64,000 nucleotides of DNA from an uncultured Flavobacteriaceae bacterium (GTDB taxonomy: Bacteria; Bacteroidota; Bacteroidia; Flavobacteriales; Flavobacteriaceae), in the NCBI GenBank assembly GCA_947494565.1, contig CANLVG010000004.1, forward strand, positions 124,001 through 188,000, in the 5' to 3' direction. The translations under genes and the position numbers were made by a program. A model generated the notes under the pieces. The model was not told the origin of the DNA. It was given only the letters and a program-made list of their open reading frames with translations, and searched no databases. Below, piece by piece: positions 44,037 to 53,625 of the stretch; position 1 is the first letter of the stretch; the number at the start of each line of letters is the position of its first letter.

Positions 44037-45914
44037 CTAGTATCCTGGATTCTGGACCAGCAAACTATTCCTATTTATTTCATCTCTACTAATGGGGAAG
44101 AAATACATTTTATCATCCCATTGCCTAGTTTCGGTTTCCGTATTATCAATCGATAGATAGGTGTAATCATATTTGTCCTTATCATGCACGTAGGGCACGT
44201 TTGGAGAAGCGCCAGCTTTCAAAGTGGCCGTTGTATTCATGACCTTGATGCCACGGCCTAAGGTTGTTGGGGCAATCATCCAACGTCGTGCATCGTGATA
44301 GCGATGCTCTTCATAAGCAAGTTCGACCCGTCTTTCGTTGCGATATCTATCCATTAAGGCATCACCTGAATCCGTAACGGCGGGAAGACCTACTCGAAAA
44401 CGGATTTTATTCAACCAACTAATGGCCTCACCCTCATCACCCGTTTCGATGGATGCTTCAATATAGTTGAGTGCCATTTCGGTGTAGCGAATAAAGGGCC
44501 AAGGAATTACTTGGGCGCTTGATTGATTGTCAACTACCCCTGGGTCTGGATCAATGAACTTGCGAACGTAATACCCCGTTCTACTTCCATTCCAGTCTTC
44601 TATGGAAGACTTTCTAGTATCCACACCGTTTACAATTCCGCCTGAACCATCATCATAGAACCCGGTTTGTATTTGATCTACAGGGTCGATTCCGGCCACA
44701 TCTGAAGGACGTGGCTTCCAAGGAGCGCCATCATACAATACGGTAGCATATAGTCTTGGATCGCGATCCGCATAGGGGTCTGCCGCATGAGCAGGATTAT
44801 TCCAATCGAATGTGGAGCCATCCATCATTTCATAGTCATCGACTAGAAGTTGAATAGGCGTATTTCCTGCCCAATTGTGATAGCCGTTGGGACCATTGTT
44901 GATTCCTTGGTGAATCCCACCAAGAGGCCAATTGCTTTCCCTTGTAAATAGGGGGCTATGCGTGCGCTCAAATAAAAGTTCAGCTCTTGCGGCAGCATCA
45001 CCGACGGAACTTCCGCCACCCAGCGCAATGGACATATAGTTCATTTTACCTTCTTCGGCCGAAACTGGGGCCGAGAGATCAAGTTTATATCCCGTGGTTG
45101 CATCCAAGACCGCTTTTGCCGCAGCCTTCGCCGCGTTCCATCGTGCCATTCGATCCCCAGAAGCATAAGCGACTAAGTCGAGATTGGAGTAGCTTCCCAA
45201 CACCGATGAATTCGCACTCGCAGTAGGTCCATCACGCAAGTCACTTGCGGCTTCAATTAGAACCCGAGCTTTTAAGGCCATTGCACTTAACTTATTCGCA
45301 CGACCTGGGGTTTCAGGCTTGCCATCCAATAATGAAGTAGCCATTTCCAAATCAGCAAGCATAAAATCAACGTTTTCCGCATACGTACCCCGAGCTATGG
45401 TGTAATCTTCGTCTAACTCATAAGGACGATCGATGATAGGAACCCCTCCGTAGAAACGCACGAGCTGGCTATGGTAATAGGCGCGTAAAAAATGCGATTC
45501 ACCAAGGAGACGATCTTTCAAATCTTGGTTGTCGAACGTTGATTCAGGGAGTTGTTGAATTGCGATATTTGCCTGCCGTATCGCTAAGAACAGTTCATCC
45601 CATTGTGGAGTCACCCTTGTATTTCCAATACTGGTCTCATTCAGCGTGCCCTCGGTAATGACATTGATTCCTCTTCCCGAGTGGGTGAACATGGCTTCGT
45701 CAGTAATGGACGCCATTGACTCCTCCTCAAAACCGCCATACCCTAAATAGGAATATACGTTGAAAACAAAGGCCTCGGAGAGTGCTCCATCAGACCAAGT
45801 AGCATCGGCAGAAACCTTATCTAAGGGCTGCGTGTCTAAAAAATCTTTGTTACACGACATCAGCCCTATAAAGAGCACTGCCGTGCAAAGTGTTAATAAT
45901 CTTCTTTTTTTCAT
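44037..45914 (-). CDS. SusD/RagB-family outer-membrane lipoprotein
   Basis: A 625-residue classical SusD-like binding lipoprotein (lipobox LMSC, Cys21, then NKDFLDTQPLD). The N-terminal TPR-like helices and the C-terminal region with RYTEMALNYIEA, NKIRFRVGLPAV and RNERRVELAYEEHRYHDARRW are typical. It begins 10 nt after the susC stop and works with SusC as a lidded import complex. The ligand is unknown; no glycan-degrading enzyme lies in the operon. Confidence 0.93.
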   Translation of the reverse strand: MKKRRLLTLCTAVLFIGLMSCNKDFLDTQPLDKVSADATWSDGALSEAFVFNVYSYLGYGGFEEESMASITDEAMFTHSGRGINVITEGTLNETSIGNTRVTPQWDELFLAIRQANIAIQQLPESTFDNQDLKDRLLGESHFLRAYYHSQLVRFYGGVPIIDRPYELDEDYTIARGTYAENVDFMLADLEMATSLLDGKPETPGRANKLSAMALKARVLIEAASDLRDGPTASANSSVLGSYSNLDLVAYASGDRMARWNAAKAAAKAVLDATTGYKLDLSAPVSAEEGKMNYMSIALGGGSSVGDAAARAELLFERTHSPLFTRESNWPLGGIHQGINNGPNGYHNWAGNTPIQLLVDDYEMMDGSTFDWNNPAHAADPYADRDPRLYATVLYDGAPWKPRPSDVAGIDPVDQIQTGFYDDGSGGIVNGVDTRKSSIEDWNGSRTGYYVRKFIDPDPGVVDNQSSAQVIPWPFIRYTEMALNYIEASIETGDEGEAISWLNKIRFRVGLPAVTDSGDALMDRYRNERRVELAYEEHRYHDARRWMIAPTTLGRGIKVMNTTATLKAGASPNVPYVHDKDKYDYTYLSIDNTETETRQWDDKMYFFPISRDEINRNSLLVQNPGY

Positions 45915-45924
45915 AACTGATTTA

Positions 45925-48900
45925 TTAAAATGTTAAACTAAATCCTGTATTGATGATTCGGGGTTGCGGGTAGTACGTACCGGCTGAATTCGTTGCCTCT
46001 GGATCGAAAATCCCAAACTTATCAAAAGTAAACAAATTTGATGCACTTACATAAACCTTTAGTTTTGAAAGCCCGAAAGGTGCGATTAAATTACTCTTGA
46101 AATTATATGCAAACTGCACGTTTTTTACCCTTAAGTAGTCTCGATTGAAGAGGTAGTAGGTGTTATTACCATACTCTCCAGGGTTTGTATAATAGGTATT
46201 GTTTCGACTAGCCAGCCTAGGATGCTCACTACTTGGATTTTCTATACTCCAGCGATTATCGTGGCTGTATTTTAGATAATTTCCAATATCTCCTGATTCC
46301 GTCCTAATAAATATGGAAGAGCCGGTCGCTCCTTGCAGAAGCAAATTGAAATCGAAATTCTTATACGATGCATTAAAGGTTGCACCATAGTTGAATTTTG
46401 GAGTGGAATTCTCTTCTAATCGTACACGGTCATCTCCATTAATAACACCGTCACCGTTCACATCTTTAAACTTCATGTCACCGGGTTTCAAATCTGGGGT
46501 AACTTCACTATAGTCCAAAGTATTACTGGCAATATCAGCCTGATCTAAGAAAGCGCCATCAGATTCATAGACTAAAAAGGCACCAATTGGTTTGCCTTCT
46601 TGCAATTGGTATTCGGGCGCGCCAGGAATCTCATCTAAAAAGATAACCTCGTTTTTGGCGTAACCGCCATTAACCCCCACATCCCATTTGAATCCATCTT
46701 CATTACCACCATAGTAGTTCAAAGAGAATTCAAAACCAGTGTTTTGAACCTCTCCTGCATTAACCGGAGGAAGTAAATTTGCAATCCCTGAGGACCCTGG
46801 TGTGGAACCTGTCTTTTGAATCAAAATTTGATCTCGCTTATTCAGGAAATATTCTAGAGTAAAACTCAAGTTTCCATCGAATATAATTCCATCAAGTCCA
46901 ACGTTTAAGTTATTCGCCCGCTCCCAAGTAAAGCTTGGGTTTGCCAATACGGTTTCCTGTAAGGTGGTCACTACCTGCCCATCGATGGGGAATTCATCAA
47001 ATCCATAGGTCGAAAGAAAAGCAAATTCTTGAAGGTTATTATTAAAGAAGACTTGATCATTCCCCATTTGACCGTACGATGCCCGTAATTTTAGGAAGTC
47101 GATTCCTTTGACGTTAAACCAATCCTCATTGGTGACATTCCAACCAGCCAATACCCCTGGAAAGAACCCAAAACGGTCCGCCCCTGGAAAAATATAGGAG
47201 CCATCATACCTCCAAATAAATTCGGCCAGATACTTTTCCTTATAATCATACTGTACCCGACCGTAGTACCCTAAACGGGTACGATTATATGCACTGCCAT
47301 TCACGGTCTGAGTGGCACCTCCTGCGAACAGTTGATCTACTGCATCGGAAATGAATTCTCTTCTAAATGCGGAAATAAATTGCCCCTGAAAAACTTCTTT
47401 GGTGACCCCAGCCAAAGCATTAAGTGTATGATCGCCAAAAGTCCGCTCATAGCTTAATAAGGCCGTCAGGTTAGTATTTAGTATATTACTTGAGGACTCT
47501 GTCAGGCGTGCATCGGTAAAATTCGAACGAATCGCCCCATTTGTTATAGGATTCCCTGTCGCTATATATTCATCGCGATCCAAAAAGAACAGTTCCCATG
47601 GGGTTTCCCATCTTTTCTGACGTAGTTGACTTTGGTCGACACCAGCCAATAGCGTCAATTTCAGACCCTCGATCCAAGGATTGGTAATGTCTACCGAACC
47701 GGTAAATTGCAAATAATCGGTCGGTTGCCGATCGTAACCTGTAGCATTGGTGGTTACTACTACCGGTTGTTGTCCATTTTCAATATCTGGTCCGGGTTGT
47801 CCATTGGGCCATATCGCGGCCTCTTGCGGCTTACCTCTTAATAACATTCTAAAAATGGCCCCCGCTCCTTCGGTCGGGAACTGACGATCTTCTTTGCGAT
47901 ACGCCATCCCCAATTTGGTGCTGATGTGCTCGGTGAGCTGTACATCGGTATTGATTCTAAAATTGTATTGTTGGTATCGGTTCGCCGAATTTTTATAGTA
48001 GGCATCTTGATCGGAATATCCGATAGAGGAAAAATATTTGATTTTTTCGCTCCCGCCACTAATCCCGATGTTATGTCTTGCTTGGGTGGTCCATTCTCTA
48101 AACGTAGCATCGAACCAATCCGTGTTCGGGTATAGCCAAGGGTCGGCATTGGTGGCATGGCCATTTACAGTCTCGGGAGAAAAGTTTGCGGTAACCGTTT
48201 CGGTAGTACCTGGTATGGTGTAACTACCTGAAGTTTGAAAGGCAGTCAATGCTGCCCCCCACTGATCTACCGGGATATTACTATTGAAAATCGCATCTTC
48301 GTTTCGGATGTTCAAATACTCGACCGAGTTTGCCAAATCAGGTATTACGGTCGGTTGGCTCAAGCCAAAGTCCGCATCATAGGTAATGGTTGGCTTGCCC
48401 ACCTTACCTTGCTTTGTAGTAACGATGATGGCACCATTGGCCGCACGCGCTCCATAGATAGCCGCCGAGGCATCTTTTAAGACCGAAATATTGGCGATAT
48501 CAGCAGGATTCAGTCGCGCAACACCACCATCCCTGTCTGGGATACCATCAATAACTACAAGCGGAGAATTATTTCCTAAGGTATTCTGACCACGTATACT
48601 TATGGTAGCTTGGTCATTACCCGGTTCCCCACTGGTCTGTATAATCAAAACACCCGGCAGACGACCGGCTAGGGAGTTGGAAACGCTAATTGCGGGCGAT
48701 TGCTCCAAGACCGCACCCTGCACGGCGGTAACCGCACCCGTTACAGTGGCTTTTTTCTGGGTGCCATAACCCACGACGACGACCTCATCTAGACTGGCCA
48801 CATCTTCGTCCAAGGCGGCATTCAGTGTGGTCTGTCCATTTAAGGGAATCGTAACCGATTTAAACCCGATATAGCTAAAGCGTAAGCTGGTATTACCATC

Positions 48901-49140
48901 GGAAACCGTTATGGAATAATTACCATCAAAATCACTTTGAGCCCCATTAGTGCCATCATTGGCATCTAGAACGGTAACTCCTGGAAGGGCTAAACCATCC
49001 ACCGAAGATGTAATATTTCCGGTAACGATAACGTCCTGGGCTAAAAGTGTAAAAGAAAATAAACTGAAAAGAAACAAAATCAATGTCAGGGAGGTCCGTT
49101 TTCGCGTACCTATCCCCATTAATTTAGGCTGGTTCAACAT
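45925..49140 (-). CDS. SusC/RagA-family TonB-linked outer-membrane transporter
   Basis: The ATG at 49140 gives 1071 residues; a start at 49197 adds 19 unneeded residues, and 49119 is also possible. After a signal peptide (ending near LLAQ), a CarboxypepD_reg-like domain (with DANDGTNGAQSDFDGNYSI), DEVVVVGYGTQKKATVTGAV (the classical SusC TonB-box and plug start), the plug (ISVLKDASAAIYGARAANGA) and barrel follow. No STN domain is present. It heads the operon with susD, a VCBS lipoprotein, the haloperoxidase/PAP2 gene and a CRTAC1-type gene. No linked regulator of the HTCS, SusR or anti-sigma type is visible. Confidence 0.93.
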   Translation of the reverse strand: MLNQPKLMGIGTRKRTSLTLILFLFSLFSFTLLAQDVIVTGNITSSVDGLALPGVTVLDANDGTNGAQSDFDGNYSITVSDGNTSLRFSYIGFKSVTIPLNGQTTLNAALDEDVASLDEVVVVGYGTQKKATVTGAVTAVQGAVLEQSPAISVSNSLAGRLPGVLIIQTSGEPGNDQATISIRGQNTLGNNSPLVVIDGIPDRDGGVARLNPADIANISVLKDASAAIYGARAANGAIIVTTKQGKVGKPTITYDADFGLSQPTVIPDLANSVEYLNIRNEDAIFNSNIPVDQWGAALTAFQTSGSYTIPGTTETVTANFSPETVNGHATNADPWLYPNTDWFDATFREWTTQARHNIGISGGSEKIKYFSSIGYSDQDAYYKNSANRYQQYNFRINTDVQLTEHISTKLGMAYRKEDRQFPTEGAGAIFRMLLRGKPQEAAIWPNGQPGPDIENGQQPVVVTTNATGYDRQPTDYLQFTGSVDITNPWIEGLKLTLLAGVDQSQLRQKRWETPWELFFLDRDEYIATGNPITNGAIRSNFTDARLTESSSNILNTNLTALLSYERTFGDHTLNALAGVTKEVFQGQFISAFRREFISDAVDQLFAGGATQTVNGSAYNRTRLGYYGRVQYDYKEKYLAEFIWRYDGSYIFPGADRFGFFPGVLAGWNVTNEDWFNVKGIDFLKLRASYGQMGNDQVFFNNNLQEFAFLSTYGFDEFPIDGQVVTTLQETVLANPSFTWERANNLNVGLDGIIFDGNLSFTLEYFLNKRDQILIQKTGSTPGSSGIANLLPPVNAGEVQNTGFEFSLNYYGGNEDGFKWDVGVNGGYAKNEVIFLDEIPGAPEYQLQEGKPIGAFLVYESDGAFLDQADIASNTLDYSEVTPDLKPGDMKFKDVNGDGVINGDDRVRLEENSTPKFNYGATFNASYKNFDFNLLLQGATGSSIFIRTESGDIGNYLKYSHDNRWSIENPSSEHPRLASRNNTYYTNPGEYGNNTYYLFNRDYLRVKNVQFAYNFKSNLIAPFGLSKLKVYVSASNLFTFDKFGIFDPEATNSAGTYYPQPRIINTGFSLTF

Positions 49141-49247
49141 AGTGCTCGTGTTATTTAGGTTGTTAGAATGTATTAAAATACACACTAAATTTATCATAAA
49201 GGCAAATTTTCACCAAAAAAAATCACGATATTCAACAATTCAAGTTC

Positions 49248-49330
49248 AAAAAATGACATATTCATTTTTTAATCAGGCCGCTACTTCAGCATAAAAAGTC
49301 ATTGTAAAGTTCGTTTGTCAATATGACTTT
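49248..49330. promoter_or_regulatory. inverted repeats upstream of the SusC-haloperoxidase operon
   Basis: Two inverted repeats lie in the 320-nt region between susC and the divergent lipoprotein gene: AAAAAATGA/TCATTTTTT (49248-49256, 49262-49270; 5-nt centre) and AAAGTCAT/ATGACTTT (49295-49302, 49323-49330). Both share a TCAT/ATGA core. They may bind a regulator; I found no clear TTG/TAnnTTTG promoter. The rest of 49141-49460 shows nothing I recognise. Confidence 0.35.
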
Positions 49331-49460
49331 ACCGGTTTAGGACGCAACCTTACCCCGGTTCAAACATCCTGTAACTGTAAGTCCATCATAATCGTAGCGC
49401 GCAGGTCTGCAGATGCACTGAACCAAAGTTTCGAATACGGCGTAAAACCCATTTTATGAT

Positions 49461-50024
49461 ATGAAAAAGACACTTCTCTTTTCGTTGCTCATTTCTTTGG
49501 CGCTCTCCTGTTCTAAAAAGGATGAAGATGTGGCGGCCTTGGCGACGCCAGTGCCACCCAAGATGTCGGTTTTTGATGTTAATAATGATGCTGTCGATGA
49601 TTTTGCCATTGTATATTCTCACGGTATTTGGGATGGATTCGAGACCAGCGGTGACTTTTTCAGTGGCAAGGTTGAACCCCTAGGTGAGAATACCATTTTG
49701 CGAGAGTATGAGGAAAATGTGTCTTCAACCCTGCTTTTTGCCCATACGGGCGACTCGATTCTTCGACAGACGGACGATACACTTAGTTGGACCGATCAGG
49801 GTTGGTTTATCAGCTTGTTTCAAGGAGGTGACGGTGTTTGGCCGAAAGAATGGAGAATCGAAAGTCCGAAAACGTCGGCCCCTTATTACATCGGTATGCA
49901 AATTCAAGAGGAGGATATCTTTTTACTGGGTTGGCTGAAACTGGAGATAGACACCACTACCGGTGAAGTCAAGATATTGGATAGCGCATTTACCACAGAA
50001 GATAGTATCCTCATTGACAGATAA
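49461..50024 (+). CDS. hypothetical lipoprotein
   Basis: A 187-residue lipoprotein: basic start, hydrophobic core, and lipobox ALSC (Cys17) then SKKDED. The mature part begins with a calcium-loop-like run (FDVNNDAVDDFAIVY) like a single VCBS motif, then beta-rich sequence with no other recognisable domain. It stands alone between the divergent susC operon and the convergent crtY gene. Function unknown. Confidence 0.65.
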   Translation: MKKTLLFSLLISLALSCSKKDEDVAALATPVPPKMSVFDVNNDAVDDFAIVYSHGIWDGFETSGDFFSGKVEPLGENTILREYEENVSSTLLFAHTGDSILRQTDDTLSWTDQGWFISLFQGGDGVWPKEWRIESPKTSAPYYIGMQIQEEDIFLLGWLKLEIDTTTGEVKILDSAFTTEDSILIDR

Positions 50025-50057
50025 GCGTTTTTTTGACCATACCCTCTTGCAATTGGT

Positions 50058-51200
50058 TCAAAACAACCTTTTCAAAAGTGCTTTGGTGAAGGGTATTTTC
50101 GGGCATCCCCAGATGTAGTTGAGCTCTTCCCAGAACGAAGTGCTTTCGTCCAAGAACTTGAAGATCAGCTGAGGGCGTCTGTTCTTGAACAAGGTTTCAA
50201 ATACATGATGGCCGATACTGTTATCTTGATGTAGCACATCTAACAATAACAAATCATAGTATCGAAATCGATTTTTGAAGTTTAGTTCGTGCAACGGTTG
50301 TCCGGTTTTGATATGATCGATCAATACCGGAACCTTTTTTGAAGTACTTGCAAAAGTGTAGCCTGTGCTTGGTTTGGCCCAACCTCCGGCCGTTCCGATG
50401 AAACGAACGTTTTTTGAATGGTGTTCCCGAAAGTCATAACAGGTCATTGGAATACTTCCCATTTCCGTTTCTACGATTTCGTATTCAGAGCAGCCCAACT
50501 CTTTTTCCAGATAGGTGCTAATCGCTTTTTCATATGCCGGTTTTGGCAGTAAATGCTCAGAAAACAACGTGTATTCGATCAGGGCCTCATTTTCTGAGGT
50601 AGGCAAGACATACATAAAACGGGTATTCCCTTTTTGGGGAACCGAAAAGTCCATGTACGTGGCTTGATTCGGATCGAAAATCGGTTTTCGCGTTTTTACG
50701 AACCATCCCAAAAAATGTTGTTGCAACACGGGATAGTTGTCTTGATGTGTGGCCATATCATAGCTGAAAATACTGTTAAAGACCTTTTCAGCTGTCAGTT
50801 TTTCATTGGAAGTGGTAACGGTCACCCCTGTTCCGTTATCTTTTACATCCGTGACTTCGGCCTGTTTGAAAACAACATTTGGGTACGATTCCATTCGCTG
50901 AAATAGCGCTTGGTAAAAATCGATTCCGCGAATCATCTTGTAGGTATACGGTTCAATAGCGAAACGCTTCGAAAAGCGTCTCCCCCCAAAATAGATATGA
51001 TTCCATTTTTTATGGACCAAGGCCTCGTACTTCCCTTTGTCTTTTTCCCAAAAACACCAGGTACGATCATTGGTTTGCTTACTGTCTTTATCAACAAGTA
51101 AGATCGATTTGTCCTTGAAAAAATCATCCGAAGTCATGGCATCAGCGAGCATTAGACCAGCCGCGCCAGCACCGATGATGATGTAATCAAAATGGGTCAT
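50058..51200 (-). CDS. crtY: lycopene beta-cyclase
   Basis: A 380-residue flavoprotein that cyclises lycopene ends to give beta-carotene, the precursor of zeaxanthin in yellow flavobacteria. It starts with a dinucleotide-binding motif (YIIIGAGAAGLMLADAM), has the cyclase-type NDRTWCFWEKDKG (about 44-56), and GWAKPSTGYTFASTSK (about 273-288), the conserved C-terminal motif of CrtY/CrtL-type cyclases. Other crt genes are not adjacent, so the gene lies apart from any carotenoid cluster. The polyprenyl synthase at 36620-37594 might supply precursor. Confidence 0.9.
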   Translation of the reverse strand: MTHFDYIIIGAGAAGLMLADAMTSDDFFKDKSILLVDKDSKQTNDRTWCFWEKDKGKYEALVHKKWNHIYFGGRRFSKRFAIEPYTYKMIRGIDFYQALFQRMESYPNVVFKQAEVTDVKDNGTGVTVTTSNEKLTAEKVFNSIFSYDMATHQDNYPVLQQHFLGWFVKTRKPIFDPNQATYMDFSVPQKGNTRFMYVLPTSENEALIEYTLFSEHLLPKPAYEKAISTYLEKELGCSEYEIVETEMGSIPMTCYDFREHHSKNVRFIGTAGGWAKPSTGYTFASTSKKVPVLIDHIKTGQPLHELNFKNRFRYYDLLLLDVLHQDNSIGHHVFETLFKNRRPQLIFKFLDESTSFWEELNYIWGCPKIPFTKALLKRLF

Positions 51201-51257
51201 TTCTCAAAAGTACGAAATTAGACCTCAAGGGTTTTCAGGACATAGCGTAATCTCAAA

Positions 51258-53549
51258 CTAGTTTAACCGATACCGCAGTCCGAAGAAACCGCGAATCCCT
51301 TGATTGGGTCCGTAAACATAAGAGGGGTCAAAGGTCAATGCATTAGGGTTATCCACTGTCGGCACTACGTTTCCTCTATTGTCAAAGACCACATTTCGGT
51401 CAAAGGGGTCGTCGGAACGCGCAATGATAAACGGATTTCCACGATTTGGAGTCCAGTCCAACAAGTTTTTAATACCGCCGTAGAATTCAAAATTTTCCAA
51501 GCCCTTATAGGTGAATTGTATATTTTGAATGCTCCAAACCGGTGAATACGGACTTCGGGGATCATTCTCTCCAAGAGTGGGCAATCGCATAGGGCCGTAA
51601 AGATTTCCAGTATAGTCCACACTCAGTTTAAGATTTCTAAAATTGTATCCGAAATTCCAAGTACCCGTATAACTCTCGGTCAGAATCTGACGACTTGATA
51701 TTCCGTTTTCGGTCTGGCGAACATCTTGAAACGTGGCTCCGACCAAGAATTTGAACCCGGATGGGAAGACGATATCGATATTGGCACTCACCCCTTGAGA
51801 AACTGATGTGCCATCGAGATTATCATAGATGATTTGATTGGGATTTGTATCGTAATCCGGAAGAATGGCATTACTGAAGTTGGTGTAAAAAACCGAAGCA
51901 TCGATATTGGCGAAAGTACCATTGTCACCATAGATTTTCTTGAGATAGTTGAGGTTGAGATTGAACGAGCGTTCAGGTTCCAAGGTCTCCGCTATGATGA
52001 CATCGCGTGCACCGGTGAGGGCCGCATGTTCTTCGGTAAATAGGTTTACTACACGAAAGCCCGTGCCTGCGTTCAAACGCAAGATATCACTATCGGAGAT
52101 TTTGAAGCGATAGGCCGTTCTGGGTGTAAAGATGTTTCCATGACGACTGTCATAATCGTAGCGCATGCCCAATAAAAGGGAGTGTTTTTTCGCCAAGGCG
52201 ATTTCGTCCTGTACAAATAAACTGGGGATGGTAACTTCATCTGCCAATTCCGTCGCGGCCGTATTGTCATCATAGAAATTGTAACGCAAGGCACTACCTA
52301 GCAATAGGTCATGATTACCGGCTTTTTTGTCCCAGGTAAGTTGGGTGAAGCCAATTCGCTGATCGGCGATATAGGCTATATCTCCATAGACCGAGTTCTG
52401 TGCGTGATCGTTGTACGAAAAGGATAGAACTAACTTTTCCTTGACGGGCAATTGATATTTGCCCAAAACTTCCCAACGACGGGTATAAATACTTTCGCCA
52501 TAGATTTCGTCTCCTCCGCGAAATTCAGGAGTCCATTGTAGCTCTCCGCCCCATCTGTCTTCATAAAAGAAACGTCCGGCCAGGGAAAAAATACGATTGT
52601 CTTTCCTTTGGAAATTCCATTTTTGAAAAACGGATATCCGGTCTTGAAGCGTCAGATCCGTAAAATTATCGCTGTTGTTGTCTATAACCTCATCAAAATT
52701 GAAGTAGTTGATTCCCAGTAAGAGGTCGGTTTTTTTTGAAATATCGATTTTGGCCCCTATATCAAGATTGTATTCACCCCAACCGGTCAGAAAGGCATCC
52801 GCAGCAAAATCCGGAGCTTCCAACGTATTTTTGGTGATGATGTTGATCAATCCCCCCACGGCCTCGCTACCATAAAGACTTGAGGCAGGACCTTTTACGA
52901 TTTCAATTTGTTCGATCAATGAATTGGGTATGCCAGACAAGCCATATACGGTACCCAATCCGCTGACAATGGGCATGCCGTCAATTAAGACCAAAGTATA
53001 CGGACCCTCTAGTCCATTGATATGTATGTCTCCCGTATTGCAAACATTGCAGTTGATCTGTGGTCGAACTCCGTTTACGTTCTGAAGCGCCTCAAAAATG
53101 CTTGCGGTGGGATTTTTTTTCAGAAAAGTGGGACTATAGACTTCTACGGGAACCGGACTCTCTGAACGGCTAACCGCTTTTAAGGTTCCCGTGACTACCG
53201 TTTCTTCCAGTTGTTCAGAGGAAGGAGTCAGACGAATGGGAATCTCTAGCTGCGCATTGGCTTTTATCGAAATGGTTTTTGAAAAGTCACGATACCCGAG
53301 CATGGTGACCTTGAGCTTGTACCTTCCAGGTGGGATGTTGCTTATGAGATAGGTGCCGTCTTCTTGGGAAGAGGTGCCAAGGGTAGTTGCGTCCAAATAG
53401 ACATTCGTAAAAGCCACGGGCCCGGACACATCGGATACCGTTCCCTTAAGCTCGGCGTTTTGGGCATTGACCGAAAAAAAGGCAAAAAAGCCCACGATGG
53501 TACCTAGGCGACCAATTTTCTTTAGAATCGAATTTTCTTTTTTTGGCAC
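51258..53549 (-). CDS. TonB-dependent receptor of a metal-acquisition locus
   Basis: A TonB-dependent receptor of about 763 residues. It has a signal peptide (to about residue 30), a CarboxypepD_reg-like domain (32-110), a TonB-box-like EETVVTGT, and a plug containing Cys167-x-x-Cys170 (QINCNVCNTGD) and GPYTLVLIDGMPIVSGLG, then a barrel ending in RYRLN. I chose GTG 53549; the longer TTG start at 53570 would lie inside the -7 element of its own promoter (TAGCTTTG, 53575-53568). It is divergent from a DtxR-family gene and a ZIP gene, which suggests metal or metal-chelate import under DtxR-type control. Confidence 0.82.
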   Translation of the reverse strand: MPKKENSILKKIGRLGTIVGFFAFFSVNAQNAELKGTVSDVSGPVAFTNVYLDATTLGTSSQEDGTYLISNIPPGRYKLKVTMLGYRDFSKTISIKANAQLEIPIRLTPSSEQLEETVVTGTLKAVSRSESPVPVEVYSPTFLKKNPTASIFEALQNVNGVRPQINCNVCNTGDIHINGLEGPYTLVLIDGMPIVSGLGTVYGLSGIPNSLIEQIEIVKGPASSLYGSEAVGGLINIITKNTLEAPDFAADAFLTGWGEYNLDIGAKIDISKKTDLLLGINYFNFDEVIDNNSDNFTDLTLQDRISVFQKWNFQRKDNRIFSLAGRFFYEDRWGGELQWTPEFRGGDEIYGESIYTRRWEVLGKYQLPVKEKLVLSFSYNDHAQNSVYGDIAYIADQRIGFTQLTWDKKAGNHDLLLGSALRYNFYDDNTAATELADEVTIPSLFVQDEIALAKKHSLLLGMRYDYDSRHGNIFTPRTAYRFKISDSDILRLNAGTGFRVVNLFTEEHAALTGARDVIIAETLEPERSFNLNLNYLKKIYGDNGTFANIDASVFYTNFSNAILPDYDTNPNQIIYDNLDGTSVSQGVSANIDIVFPSGFKFLVGATFQDVRQTENGISSRQILTESYTGTWNFGYNFRNLKLSVDYTGNLYGPMRLPTLGENDPRSPYSPVWSIQNIQFTYKGLENFEFYGGIKNLLDWTPNRGNPFIIARSDDPFDRNVVFDNRGNVVPTVDNPNALTFDPSYVYGPNQGIRGFFGLRYRLN

Positions 53550-53561
53550 TAGAAAATAAAT

Positions 53562-53613
53562 TTTAGACAAAGCTAAATATTTGTTTTTACATATAAAAAT
53601 GTATTTTTGTCTA
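53562..53613. promoter_or_regulatory. shared operator candidate in the receptor/dtxR divergent promoter
   Basis: The octamer TTTGTCTA occurs once on each strand (53571-53564 minus, 53606-53613 plus). In both cases its TTTG is the end of the -7 element of the promoter reading that way (TAGCTTTG for the receptor, TATTTTTG for dtxR). TTTAG and CTAAA also form a 16-bp inverted repeat at 53562-53577. The symmetric placement suggests co-regulation of both genes, most simply by the DtxR protein. Confidence 0.5.
53581..53609 (+). promoter_or_regulatory. promoter of the DtxR-family gene
   Basis: TTG (53581-53583), an 18-nt spacer and TATTTTTG (53602-53609) match the flavobacterial consensus; the ATG is 16 nt downstream. 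Confidence 0.65.
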
Positions 53614-53625
53614 TATTAAAAATTT

